Origin: a virus
DNA: 42,598 nt
Reading direction: 5' to 3' (one strand)
Virus record (IMG/VR): IMGVR_UViG_3300007541_000002
Span: 1 to 42,598 of that record
Shown piece after piece: positions 31,264 through 40,068 of this stretch. The notes under the pieces are model-generated. The model was not told the DNA's origin and did no database searches. It saw only the letters and a list, made by a program, of their open reading frames with translations. The stretch's first letter is position 1; the number at the start of each line of letters is the position of its first letter. The translations under genes and the position numbers were made by a program.

Positions 31264-31707
31264 TTATCCGCAGTAGACGGATGATGTGCAGTGAACGTTA
31301 GAAGCGAGGTCGCCGACACCGGCGAGGCACACCCACCGCTTGTGGTCGTTCATGATGGCGGCCATCTCTCTGAGGTCCCCGTCCGGGCTGAACGAGCCGT
31401 GACCGGAGAACGTCACGCTCACGTGCGTCTCAGCGCGGACGTCGAACGAGCAGACGTTCCGGACGTCGATCTGGTCCCGGATCCCGGAAGCAACTCGGGA
31501 GATCTCAACGACGTCGTCGAGAATCGCAGTACGCCGGCGGTTGAGGGCGTCCTGCAGGTCGTGCAACCCGGCGGCGAGCAGCGCATCGGATACCCGCACC
31601 CACTCCTCGGTGGTGATCGGGATGGGCAGGCTCCCGGCCGGCCGCATGTGGCGATGACGCGAGCGGTTGACGGACGAGTCCTGAGAACGGAACAGGTTGT
31701 TGGTCAT
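31264..31707 (-). CDS. Hypothetical early protein
   Basis: A 147-residue leftward protein starting at ATG 31707, which overlaps the next upstream gene by four bases (ATGA). The N-terminal 40 residues are Arg/Ser-rich and probably disordered; a helical region follows (EEWVRVSDALLAAGLHDLQDALNRRRTA) and then beta strands. The apparently long plus-strand frame here (31291-31929) is a shadow. No family recognised; early leftward genes often modify the host. Confidence 0.6.
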   Translation of the reverse strand: MTNNLFRSQDSSVNRSRHRHMRPAGSLPIPITTEEWVRVSDALLAAGLHDLQDALNRRRTAILDDVVEISRVASGIRDQIDVRNVCSFDVRAETHVSVTFSGHGSFSPDGDLREMAAIMNDHKRWVCLAGVGDLASNVHCTSSVYCG

Positions 31708-31943
31708 CGGGTGGCTCCCTTCAGGATCTTGTCGCCACGGGCGGCGAGGGTGGGGTTGCACATCTCCGCAAGGTCTTCGTCGTTCACCGGAGTGTCGCAA
31801 GCCCCGGTGCGGACCCGGAGCGACTCCACGAGCAGGTCGAGCAGCGCGAACTTCGAGAGCCGGCTGAGTGCGGCGACGTCCGGCCCGGAGTTGATCGGGG
31901 CCTTCTTGTTGCGGCCGACCCAAACGTAGTTCTTATCACTCAT
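31704..31943 (-). CDS. Small hypothetical early protein
   Basis: A 79-residue leftward protein starting at ATG 31943 with AAGGAG about eight bases upstream. It has a short beta segment (NYVWVGRNKKAP) and then helical, charged sequence (RLSKFALLDLLVESLRV). No family recognised. It overlaps the next gene by four bases, indicating co-translation in the early operon. Confidence 0.6.
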   Translation of the reverse strand: MSDKNYVWVGRNKKAPINSGPDVAALSRLSKFALLDLLVESLRVRTGACDTPVNDEDLAEMCNPTLAARGDKILKGATR

Positions 31944-31967
31944 GGTCGTATCTCCTTGGTTGGGGGA

Positions 31968-32555
31968 TTAGGCGTTGTTGACGTCGGTGACAGCGCGCTG
32001 CATGAGCAACTCGACGCGGTCGTAGCCGATCTTCCGGATCATCTCGCGGCACTGGCCGGCGAAGCGCTGCATCATCTTCTCCTCGGTCTCGGTGCTGACC
32101 TTCTTCGCCTTCTTCGCCTTCGGAGTCTTCTTGGCCGGCATGCCCTCGGCATCCTCGGCCGTGTACTTCACCGGCTCGTTGGGCTTGCGGGTGATCTTGA
32201 CGGTCTCGATCTCCTCGGCCTTGTCAGCGTCGGTGGCCGCGATCGCGTTGTCCCGCAGGTCCATCACGATCTTGAGGTCGTGGGCGAGGGAGTCGGCGAG
32301 CGGATTGTTGCTCTTGCTCCGTGCGTTGGCGATCCGTCCGTTGAGGTGAGTGATGGCGGCGTCGAGTTGGTCCGCAGTCAGGTGCAGTTCGGCGGTCGCG
32401 TGACGGGGTCCGGTCCACGTCACCGTGCACACCACGCCGGCGAGGATCGCGTCGAACCGGCCACTGGTGGAGCAGGAGAGGATCCGGGTCGGGTGGAGCG
32501 CGTCGACCAGTGCGTACCCGTACTTCTTGTGAGCGGCCACGTTGCGGGTGTACAT
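31968..32555 (-). CDS. First gene of leftward early operon, DNA-associated hypothetical
   Basis: A 195-residue protein (from ATG 32555) with a beta-rich N-terminus, helices, a Lys/Ala-rich stretch (AKKTPKAKKAKKVS) and a helical C-terminus. Its natural start appears to be ATG 32600, which has a GAAAGG Shine-Dalgarno, but codon 4 in that frame is TAG (32589-32591), after which the frame stays open and reads SQITLLVNGTK into ATG 32555. ATG 32555 itself lacks a Shine-Dalgarno. So translation from 32555, readthrough of the amber, or an inactive gene are the options. TAG is used as a true stop elsewhere (7896, 33298). Function unknown. Confidence 0.6.
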   Translation of the reverse strand: MYTRNVAAHKKYGYALVDALHPTRILSCSTSGRFDAILAGVVCTVTWTGPRHATAELHLTADQLDAAITHLNGRIANARSKSNNPLADSLAHDLKIVMDLRDNAIAATDADKAEEIETVKITRKPNEPVKYTAEDAEGMPAKKTPKAKKAKKVSTETEEKMMQRFAGQCREMIRKIGYDRVELLMQRAVTDVNNA

Positions 32556-32667
32556 CTTGGTGCCGTTGACGAGGAGCGTGATCTGAGACTAGTTGTTCAT
32601 TGCGAGCCTTTCGTAGTGACCCAGTGGGTCGGTGTCTTGTCGCATCGCCGGAGTTGGCGATGTGTGA

Positions 32668-32696
32668 ATTAGAACACACGCTTGAACCTCTGTCAA
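32668..32696 (-). promoter_or_regulatory. Strong sigma70-type promoter for the leftward early operon
   Basis: On the minus strand: TTGACA (32691-32696) is a perfect -35 box, followed after exactly 17 bases by TCTAAT (32668-32673), close to the TATAAT -10 box. Initiation would be near 32660, about 60 bases before ATG 32600. This is the best promoter seen in the window and would be recognised by host RNA polymerase early after infection. Confidence 0.85.
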
Positions 32697-32701
32697 GTAC
32701 A

Positions 32702-32750
32702 TTGACGTCTCTTTGTGAAAACCTTAACACAAGAAGGTGTTCGTGTTAAG
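32702..32750 (+). promoter_or_regulatory. Candidate rightward promoter with overlapping inverted-repeat operator
   Basis: A TTGACG (32702-32707) lies 17 bases from TAACAC (32725-32730), a weak but plausible rightward promoter for the terminase operon. The -10 box falls inside one arm of an 8-bp perfect inverted repeat (CTTAACAC 32723-32730, GTGTTAAG 32743-32750, 12-base spacer). A repressor or activator bound there could control the terminase operon and, given its distance, the divergent early promoter. Confidence 0.5.
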
Positions 32751-32796
32751 ACCGAAAGGTTGTCAACCCCACTCGTGGGGTCTTCGTACGGGTTGT

Positions 32797-33300
32797 ATGG
32801 ACAAGACAGGTCTTGTAAGAAACATCCCGTGGGAAGTCATCCGTGCCGAGTTCGTTCAGTCCGAAGGTCCGGTAACCATCCAAGAACTGGCCAAGAAGTA
32901 CGAGGTGCACCCGGCTACGATGTACCAACGGTGTGGTCGTGAGAAGTGGCACGATCGACGCGCCGAGTTCTGGCGCGACGTGGTGGAAGACGCCCGGAAG
33001 CAACTGGCCGACGAGTTCGCTGCTTCGAAGGTGAGGAGAGCCCGGGCGGTGTCTCGTTCGATCGATTCATGGCTCGAGCGACTCGAGGGCAAGGAAGACG
33101 TCGCGGTGAACGAACTGCTCCAGTTGGTTAGACTGGAGAAGGAACTACTCGAGGTGAGAGATGGCAGCGAAACGCAAGACGAGTTCGAGATCCACGTCGC
33201 CGCCATCCGCACCCGAATCGGTCGAGTCAACGACAGCCTCAAGGACGTCGTCGACAGCGGCCTCCGCCGGCTCGGAGTCTCGGACGGTACGCAGGGCTAG
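32797..33300 (+). CDS. Terminase small subunit
   Basis: A 167-residue protein with an N-terminal helix-turn-helix (VTIQELAKKYEVHPATMYQRC, residues about 25-45) that would bind the packaging site, followed by a long helical region and a charged end. ATG 32797 is preferred to the longer upstream frame from 32737, which lies within the promoter/operator region. Its 3' end overlaps the terminase large gene by 140 bases in another frame. Starts the late packaging/portal operon. Confidence 0.8.
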   Translation: MDKTGLVRNIPWEVIRAEFVQSEGPVTIQELAKKYEVHPATMYQRCGREKWHDRRAEFWRDVVEDARKQLADEFAASKVRRARAVSRSIDSWLERLEGKEDVAVNELLQLVRLEKELLEVRDGSETQDEFEIHVAAIRTRIGRVNDSLKDVVDSGLRRLGVSDGTQG

Positions 33301-35026
33301 GAAGGCGCTCAACCGGCGCGACATCACCCTCGACCTCGCCTTGAATCACCACCGGAACGTCCGTGGTGAGCCGATGCAGTTCGAGGACTTCTTCTATATG
33401 CTAGACATCCTAGCAGATCCCAGTCCTCACAAGGTGATCAAGAGCGCGGTGCAGACGGGAAAGACCGAGGGCTTCATCTGCTCGGCGTTGGCAGACTGTC
33501 TGTGTGGGTTGAGCGTGTTCTACGTGTTGCCGACTCAGGACACGAGAAACATCTTCGTACCCAACCGAATCGACCGGTGCATCTCTCAGGTGCCGATTTA
33601 CCAACACATGAAGAAGACGAGCATCGGCAACGCCGACAGTGTCTTGCTCAAGCACTTGGGAAAGGGTACCATCCGATTCGGCGCCAGTCACGCCATGGTC
33701 GAGTTTAAGGAGTTTCCGGCCGACGTAGTGTACGTGGACGAGTTCGACCAGTGCGAGCCTCACGGCGTGGCCTTTGCGATGGACCGAACCAAGGGATCCC
33801 CGTTCCGGTTCAGGACGGTACTGGGTAATCCGACCCTCTCCGGTAACGAGAGCCGGCACAACCTCGACTGGGAGTACCAACATTCCGACGCCAAGAAGAT
33901 CCACTACCAGTGTCGGGAGTGTGGGTTGCTTCAGCCACTCGACTGGTGGCACAACGTCGTGAAGCCGGTCTACTCGGGGTCCGTGATCTCCGATTACGAG
34001 CCTAGGATCATGGTCGACGGCAAGGTGGAAGCCTGTTGCCTCAAGTGCGGGGCCATGATCGACCGCGTGTCCGACGTCAAGGGTTGGAGACCGACCGGAG
34101 ATCCCAACAGCCCCGTGAGCGGCTATCAGATCAGTCGCATGAACAGCCTGATGGATGACTTCGACGGTCTGTACTTCTCCTTCCGGAAGGCAGTCGGTAA
34201 CGAGTTGGCTATGCAGGTGTTCGTCAACTCTGACCTCGGAGAGTGTTACGAGGGAGGAACCGGGAACAGGATAAACGACCGCCTGATCAGTTCGTGCGTC
34301 GAGCAGTACCAGTTACCGGTGCCGGGTACGTTGAGAGGCCCCTGTACGATGGGGGTTGACGTCGGCGCCACCTTGGACGTCAGGATCTCCGACTTCGTCG
34401 TAGACAACGGACGCGTACGTCGACGGCTCGTCTTCGCCGGCAAACTGCGCACGGTGGAGGAGGTCATCGAACTAGGGAGGAACTACCGGGTCGCCGTCGC
34501 GGTGATCGACGCCATGCCTGAGCAGAGGCTGAGTCTCGACTTCCAAGCCCGGGCTCCGTTCCGGGTGTGGAGGTGCCAGTACAAGGCTTCGGAAGGAAAG
34601 AATGTCCGCAGTCTGACTTGGAACGGAAACGAGGGATCAGGAGATCAGCGGTACGTTACGATCGATCGAACCGAAGCCATGGACCACGTGTTTCAGTCGT
34701 ACGTGAGGGGGGACGTGATCGAGCCTCCCAACTTCGGCAATCTCCTCGACGGTCGGTACATCACCGAGATGACTTCACCCGTAAGGGCGCAAGACGGAGA
34801 TGGTCGCTTCTATTGGATCAAGTCCGTCGATCACCAGTACCACGCGAACGTCTACGACTGGATCGCGTCACAGGACCCGATGGGCGGATTCTTTACGAAC
34901 GCGGACAGCATCCTGAGGGGGCAGATCGTTCAAAGCCCGTCTTCAGACGATTTCGGCGCTTCCCGCGTAGTTACGAGGATGAAGCGTAGCAAGCGCGTCA
35001 ATATCTGGGACACCATCACAGGGTGA
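33161..35026 (+). CDS. Terminase large subunit (packaging ATPase/nuclease)
   Basis: A 621-residue protein. ATPase part: Walker A-like KSAVQTGKTEG (residues about 93-103), Walker B VVYVDEFD (near residue 190). A four-cysteine zinc finger follows (C-x2-C in CRECG, C-x2-C in CLKCG). The nuclease starts with MGVDVGATLD (Asp of the RNase H-like fold, near residue 398). This is a GpA-like terminase, which packages DNA and cuts it. ATG 33161 with GAGGTGAGAG upstream lies within the small subunit gene; the first 50 residues are Ser/Thr/Arg-rich, likely because they share DNA with the other frame. Confidence 0.92.
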   Translation: MAAKRKTSSRSTSPPSAPESVESTTASRTSSTAASAGSESRTVRRARKALNRRDITLDLALNHHRNVRGEPMQFEDFFYMLDILADPSPHKVIKSAVQTGKTEGFICSALADCLCGLSVFYVLPTQDTRNIFVPNRIDRCISQVPIYQHMKKTSIGNADSVLLKHLGKGTIRFGASHAMVEFKEFPADVVYVDEFDQCEPHGVAFAMDRTKGSPFRFRTVLGNPTLSGNESRHNLDWEYQHSDAKKIHYQCRECGLLQPLDWWHNVVKPVYSGSVISDYEPRIMVDGKVEACCLKCGAMIDRVSDVKGWRPTGDPNSPVSGYQISRMNSLMDDFDGLYFSFRKAVGNELAMQVFVNSDLGECYEGGTGNRINDRLISSCVEQYQLPVPGTLRGPCTMGVDVGATLDVRISDFVVDNGRVRRRLVFAGKLRTVEEVIELGRNYRVAVAVIDAMPEQRLSLDFQARAPFRVWRCQYKASEGKNVRSLTWNGNEGSGDQRYVTIDRTEAMDHVFQSYVRGDVIEPPNFGNLLDGRYITEMTSPVRAQDGDGRFYWIKSVDHQYHANVYDWIASQDPMGGFFTNADSILRGQIVQSPSSDDFGASRVVTRMKRSKRVNIWDTITG

Positions 35027-35029
35027 AAC

Positions 35030-35683
35030 ATGCTTAAGAGAATCATCGAACAGTACGTTGCTCCTCTCGCAGCCGCTGCCGCCGGAGGAGCCGGAGGAGC
35101 CGGGGGTGCTGCCGGGGGTGCCGCCGGTGCCGCCGGTGCCTCCGGTGCCTCAACCGCCGGCGAGGGGAAGGCTGTCGCGGACATGGCTAAGTCCGGGGGT
35201 GGTGGCTCGATCCCCAATCCGGGCGACGTGATCGGAGGGGGAATCAGGTCGGCGGGTAGGGCAGCAGCCGCCCCCTTCAACATTCTTTCGGCCATTCCTC
35301 AGTCAGCCGGCGCCTCGTACCGTGCGGACACCGGCGAGAAGTACTCAGGTCACAACTCCGGCAGGGAACGGGCTCGGTCGATCATGAGCATGCTCAGCGA
35401 CGCGGCAAACATGTCGAGGAACGCCGCCGTGGAGCAGCGCGGTGATCCCGACTTCAAGGACTTCCACCCGGGAGACGTCGCCATGGCTAAGATGGCCGAA
35501 GACCACTACGAGGAGTGGGGTCACACCCTCAGCCCGGAGGACGATGCTCGAGCGCGGAAGATGATCGAGGGCCTCCACAACACGTACGGGGGTCTTCACA
35601 ACTTCGACGGTCGGGGCCGGCGCGTCGAACACTACACGTCGGTGGGTCATCGGTACCGGGCTCTTCTCGATCGACTGAAGTAA
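35030..35683 (+). CDS. Gly/Ala-rich protein of unknown function
   Basis: A 217-residue protein starting three bases after the terminase. Residues 10-45 are a low-complexity run of Ala and Gly, resembling a flexible collagen-like or elastic spacer. The rest is charged with His/Asp-rich helices (HPGDVAMAKMAEDHYEEWGH). Composition is similar to the His/Asp-rich proteins nearby. It could be a virion-interior protein; no family recognised. Confidence 0.6.
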   Translation: MLKRIIEQYVAPLAAAAAGGAGGAGGAAGGAAGAAGASGASTAGEGKAVADMAKSGGGGSIPNPGDVIGGGIRSAGRAAAAPFNILSAIPQSAGASYRADTGEKYSGHNSGRERARSIMSMLSDAANMSRNAAVEQRGDPDFKDFHPGDVAMAKMAEDHYEEWGHTLSPEDDARARKMIEGLHNTYGGLHNFDGRGRRVEHYTSVGHRYRALLDRLK

Positions 35684-35685
35684 AC

Positions 35686-38361
35686 GTGAATAGGAAGACT
35701 CACCTGCACCCGGGTTGGACCCACGAGCAAGAAAGCGACCTCCGTCGCTTGCATGGTGACGTGTTCGAAGAGCCAGGTATAGCCGATTTCAATGCTTACT
35801 ACCACCCCGGCTCCGATACCGTCTACCTTGACATGATCAAGGTGAAGAGTAACTACAGGAAGGGTGGCATCGGCAGTTCGATCATGGACGCGTTGACCCA
35901 GTTCGCAGACAAGCACGGGAAGGGTCTGACGCTTCAAACCGCTAATAGGGCCTCGGGTTTAGGCACCACTTCTACGGGCCGGCTGAAGAAGTTCTACAAG
36001 AGGTTCGGCTTTCAGGAGAACAGCAACCCGAAGGATTACCGACCCGAGTTGCCGGGAAACATGAATCGACCCCCGGTCGAACGACATTCCCTCGGTGGAT
36101 TCCGTCACGAAGAGGACGAACACGGTGGTCATAGGATCACCTCGGACCACGGGACCATCGAATACGTCCCTAGCGGTGACACCAACCAAGTATGGTGGGT
36201 GGAGAGCCGGCGCCGAGGTCACGCCGGCGAACTCATGGCAGAAATGCTAAAGGCGCACCCGGCCGAATACGTCGAGTGGGGAGCCACGAGTGGGCAGGGA
36301 CAGGCGTTCAGAGAGTCATGGCACCGCAAGAACCCCGACGTCAAGGACGCCACTGGTGGAGAGCGCGTTCCCTTCGACGGCCAGTTTGATCCCTATGAAC
36401 ACGGGCGTGGCGACATGGACGACGAGTTCTACCTGATCATCGACGAGATCGAACGGTTCAACCTATACCGGTCGGCTTCCATCAGGAACCCGAGGACCGG
36501 ACAGATGTTCGAGGGTTCATGGCACGGCGCTGCTTACGACGCGGCCGTGGAAGCCGGTCACGACCCGGGGGTCCTCAGTTTCTGGGACGACGGGTTCACT
36601 ACTCACGACGGGAAGTTCCACACTCGGGAACAGGCGACTAAGGAGGCGCAGAAGCGTGTTCCGAGTGACGAGGGGGCAGAATCGGTGGACCTGATGACCA
36701 AGGGTCTCCTCACGACCGACCCCGGCCTGACGAAGAACGATCGGGTGAACTCCGACCTGCGCAAGAAGTTGTCCGACCACCTTGAGCAGCACTTCTACGA
36801 CTGCTTTGGCGAACTGGACCGATACGCTTACAGGTCGGCGGCTATCTACCACAAGAATACCGGGGTCGTGTTTGAGGGACCGATGCACTTGATGGCGCAC
36901 GACGCTGCCGCTCGAGCCGGACACCCTGACGCTCACAACCCGCACATGTGGGACGATGGGTTTGTCACTGACAAGGGACATTTCGAAGAACGGGAGGGGC
37001 GAGAGTCGGTTAACCTCATGTCAAAGGGGGAACTGCCACTTGCACCGAAGGGTGCAGAAGATCGGCCCGACATTCTCCCCGAGAAGGCTGCTCAACTGAG
37101 GGCGATTCATCTCAAGCGCGAATCGACCGACCGGCACTTCTACGACCACCTTGACGAACTTGACCGACACGCCGATTTGTTCCGGTCTGCTGCCATCAAG
37201 GACCCCAAGACTGGGGCCATCTTCGAGGGAACGTGGCACGGGGACGCCCGAGACAAGGCCATCGCCGCCGGCATTCCGGACGAACACACGTGGGAGTGGG
37301 AGGACGGTTTCGTCGATCACGAGGGTAACTACTACGACCGGGAGCAAGCCGCTGTACATACTCGCGCGGTCGCAGGTATTCCGACTCCCGCAGAGTCGAT
37401 CACGATGATGACTCAGGGACTCCTTCCCGTCGACCAGTCCTTGGCTGACAACCCCACCGTTGCCTATCCTTACCGGAAGAAGTTGGACGATTTCCTTCAC
37501 AACAAGAAGGTCAGGGCTTCATGGTTTGACCCTCCATCCACTGAGACCAAGGCAAGGCGGGAGGCCAATCTCGGAGAAGAGCCTGATCTCTCGAAGGTCG
37601 ATCAACACTTCTACGACCGCCTTGGTGAGGTCGACCGGTACGAGTTGTTCCGTTCTGCGGCCATTAAGCACCGGTGGTCCGGTGATATGTTCGAAGGAAC
37701 GTGGCACGAAGCCGCTCGTCAAGCCGCCCATGAAGCCGGGTACAACAACCCTTGGGACGGTTCATCCGACTGGATCGACGGATTCGTGACTCACGACGGC
37801 GCCTTCTTGGACCGTGATGCCGCTGCGGAGTTCTCCTTCGATCCCGAGACCCGGAAGCCCGGTGGACGCGAGTCGGTCGACCTCATGATCAAGGGCCACC
37901 TTCCCGTCGACGAAGACCTCGTGAATGACGAAGACCTTCGACCTAGCCTTCGCCGTGACCTCGAGGATCACCTCAGGTCGACCGGCCGTATTTCGGAGGA
38001 TACCCCTCTGATCAACAGGACCCCGAAGTGGTTGGACCGCCACGACTTGTACCGATCTGCCGCCATCAAGCACCCTAAGACGGGCGAAGTCTTCGAGGGA
38101 GCCATTCACGTGCTCGCTAGAGATAACGCCTTGGACGCGATGGGATCTAAGGCCCTCCACGTCCCTTGGGTGGACGGATTCGTCACTAACGAAGGTGAGT
38201 TTCACACGCGAAGACAGGCGGCAGGTAGGACTAAGAACAAGGCGGAGAGCGTCGCCCTTCACGTCTCAGGGCATTTAAATAACGATGAACTGAACAACTT
38301 GATCGAACAAGATCCGCAGATACTTGAAGATCACGGGTTTGGCCCGAGTGACGAGGACTAA
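35686..38361 (+). CDS. Giant polyvalent-type protein: two GNAT domains and five tandem modules
   Basis: An 891-residue protein starting at GTG 35686, three bases after the previous stop. The first GNAT acetyltransferase domain (residues about 25-115) has the acetyl-CoA loop R58-K-G-G-I-G63 and a C-terminal KFYKRFGF. A second GNAT-like unit near residues 145-205 has RRRGHAG. Then five copies of a 115-155 residue module begin at residues 262, 383, 500, 656 and 790, each 'RSAAI...TG-x-x-FEG-x-x-H...DGFVT...G-x-F-x-x-R...ESV-x-L-M-x-KG-x-L'. Such short modules recur in polyvalent proteins, which phages carry in the capsid and inject. It may acetylate host proteins while the modules bind or block host factors. 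It is the largest gene here. Confidence 0.8.
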   Translation: MNRKTHLHPGWTHEQESDLRRLHGDVFEEPGIADFNAYYHPGSDTVYLDMIKVKSNYRKGGIGSSIMDALTQFADKHGKGLTLQTANRASGLGTTSTGRLKKFYKRFGFQENSNPKDYRPELPGNMNRPPVERHSLGGFRHEEDEHGGHRITSDHGTIEYVPSGDTNQVWWVESRRRGHAGELMAEMLKAHPAEYVEWGATSGQGQAFRESWHRKNPDVKDATGGERVPFDGQFDPYEHGRGDMDDEFYLIIDEIERFNLYRSASIRNPRTGQMFEGSWHGAAYDAAVEAGHDPGVLSFWDDGFTTHDGKFHTREQATKEAQKRVPSDEGAESVDLMTKGLLTTDPGLTKNDRVNSDLRKKLSDHLEQHFYDCFGELDRYAYRSAAIYHKNTGVVFEGPMHLMAHDAAARAGHPDAHNPHMWDDGFVTDKGHFEEREGRESVNLMSKGELPLAPKGAEDRPDILPEKAAQLRAIHLKRESTDRHFYDHLDELDRHADLFRSAAIKDPKTGAIFEGTWHGDARDKAIAAGIPDEHTWEWEDGFVDHEGNYYDREQAAVHTRAVAGIPTPAESITMMTQGLLPVDQSLADNPTVAYPYRKKLDDFLHNKKVRASWFDPPSTETKARREANLGEEPDLSKVDQHFYDRLGEVDRYELFRSAAIKHRWSGDMFEGTWHEAARQAAHEAGYNNPWDGSSDWIDGFVTHDGAFLDRDAAAEFSFDPETRKPGGRESVDLMIKGHLPVDEDLVNDEDLRPSLRRDLEDHLRSTGRISEDTPLINRTPKWLDRHDLYRSAAIKHPKTGEVFEGAIHVLARDNALDAMGSKALHVPWVDGFVTNEGEFHTRRQAAGRTKNKAESVALHVSGHLNNDELNNLIEQDPQILEDHGFGPSDED

Positions 38362-40068
38362 ATGAGCGAAATCATGGACCGATTCAACGCGCCGATTGGC
38401 GCTTCGCAGAGTCGAGCCGCTGCCCGAGAAGGCAGGGCTGAGAAGTACCGGCTCGAGTCACCGACTCCGTACGAAGGCATGCAGTTGGTGGTGCGACCTC
38501 AGCGGCCTTTCGCCGTTGGCCACCGGTCGGCGCACTTCGACACGCTGTTCTCGTCGTTCATCGACCTCGTGCACGACCCCAGTCGAGCCAAGCAGCGCGA
38601 TCCCGACGTACAGAACCGGATGAGGCAGGATCTCCAGATCCTCGGGTGCCTCAACGTACGGAAGTTGGCGACCATCCAACTCCGTCGCGAGTTCGTGCCG
38701 GCGAACAGTTCACCCGAAGCCAAACTGGTGGCGGAGCGGTTCAACCGCCTTTGGAAGCAGCAGTACCGTGAGAGCGAGACGCTGAGCAACATGCTCGACG
38801 CCATCCTCGACGGCATCAGCATCCAAGAGGTGATGTGGAAGTTGAACGAGGAGGACTACACCTTCGGCATCGGCCGAATGTTCCCCTGCTACAAGGATCG
38901 TTTCGTCTTCTCGAAGACTGGGCAACTCGCACTCCTCACGAGGCACAACGTCTTCTATGGTGATCTTGTTCATCCTTGGCAATTCGTCAAGCACGTTTAC
39001 AATCCAAGTGGTGGTTCTTACCGAAACCCCTCCGATGAAGGACGGATCTACTGGGGACAGGGTCTCGAGGACTCCATCTACCCCAACTACTTCTTCAAGA
39101 CCGTCGTGCTCAACCTCTACACCCGGTGGTTGCAGCGACTTTCCTCCGGAGTTCTCGTTGCCCGATATCCTTATAAGAATCCTGACGCGCGATCCGTCGC
39201 CCTTGAACTCCTCGAGGCGTATCAGGAGGACGAGGAACTGGCGTATCCTTCGGGGGAGGAATGGGACCTTGAAGTCAAGGAGGCGACCCGGGCTCCCGCT
39301 GACACGTACCTATCCTTCATCGAGTACGTCGACCGGCAGATCTCGAAGGCGATTCTAGGCTCCACTCTGATCATCGATCAGGGAGACGTCGGGAGCCAGT
39401 CCCTCGGCGAAGTCCACGAGCGTACCACGTTCGGGCGCATCACGGAGTTCGATCGCGTCGGCCTCATTGAGACGATCAATACGGAACTGGTTCCGGTGCT
39501 CGGATCCCTCAACAAGATCCCCGAGCAGTTGTACCCCAAGTTCGACATGCCGATCGATGAGACGAGCCCCGGAGCGATCCAGATTCTCGAGGCCTTCCAG
39601 ATCCTGCAGAGTCTTGGCTTCGACGTCACCGCCGAGATGGTGACCGAGAAGACCGGCTTCCGGTCCGCGAAGCCCGGGGAGACGCTCCTCGCCCTCCCTC
39701 AGGCCATGATGATGGGTCAGGGCGGGGAGGCCGAGCAGAAGGACGGGGAAGGCTCCCCGATGTCGTACTTGAACCTCTCCAGTCCCGAAGGCGTCGAGAA
39801 GATGCGGGACGTCGTTTACCGGGCCAGTAGCAACCACACCCGTGGGAAGCAGAAGTACAGCCTCTCCACTGGTGGAATGGGCGAGGCACACCGTCACACC
39901 GCTACCCTCGACAAGGAAGGCAACGGAGAGACCGACCGGGGGCCTGACGGACACTACCACGAGGTGCGCAAGTTCCGGTGCACCCCGGTCGACGGCCACA
40001 GCCATGACGTCATGATTCCGAATGGTGACCTTGACCGAGTGGTCAGGGCTCTTGCAGGACTGCGCTGA
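38362..40068 (+). CDS. Portal protein, Mu gp29-like (DUF935)
   Basis: A 568-residue portal. The middle resembles DUF935, with a stem region MLDAILDGISIQEVMW near residue 150, a CYKDRFVFSKTG segment, and ILGSTLIIDQGDVGSQSLGEVHERT near residues 330-355, a recognisable family signature. The portal forms the dodecameric ring for DNA entry and exit. After residue about 470 there is a His-rich extension with two H-x-H motifs (HRHTATLDKEG and DGHYHEV, DGHSHDV), absent from the core family, that could bind metal. Starts at ATG 38362, directly after the previous stop. Confidence 0.88.
   Translation: MSEIMDRFNAPIGASQSRAAAREGRAEKYRLESPTPYEGMQLVVRPQRPFAVGHRSAHFDTLFSSFIDLVHDPSRAKQRDPDVQNRMRQDLQILGCLNVRKLATIQLRREFVPANSSPEAKLVAERFNRLWKQQYRESETLSNMLDAILDGISIQEVMWKLNEEDYTFGIGRMFPCYKDRFVFSKTGQLALLTRHNVFYGDLVHPWQFVKHVYNPSGGSYRNPSDEGRIYWGQGLEDSIYPNYFFKTVVLNLYTRWLQRLSSGVLVARYPYKNPDARSVALELLEAYQEDEELAYPSGEEWDLEVKEATRAPADTYLSFIEYVDRQISKAILGSTLIIDQGDVGSQSLGEVHERTTFGRITEFDRVGLIETINTELVPVLGSLNKIPEQLYPKFDMPIDETSPGAIQILEAFQILQSLGFDVTAEMVTEKTGFRSAKPGETLLALPQAMMMGQGGEAEQKDGEGSPMSYLNLSSPEGVEKMRDVVYRASSNHTRGKQKYSLSTGGMGEAHRHTATLDKEGNGETDRGPDGHYHEVRKFRCTPVDGHSHDVMIPNGDLDRVVRALAGLR

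Noticed and set aside
31291-31929. 212-codon plus-strand frame opposite the early leftward genes
   Set aside because: The minus-strand genes show overlapping stops/starts and good ribosome binding sites; this plus frame is a high-GC shadow.
31956-32672. 238-codon plus-strand frame in the early region
   Set aside because: It runs through the leftward promoter and its leader and is antisense to the first leftward gene, with no start signals.
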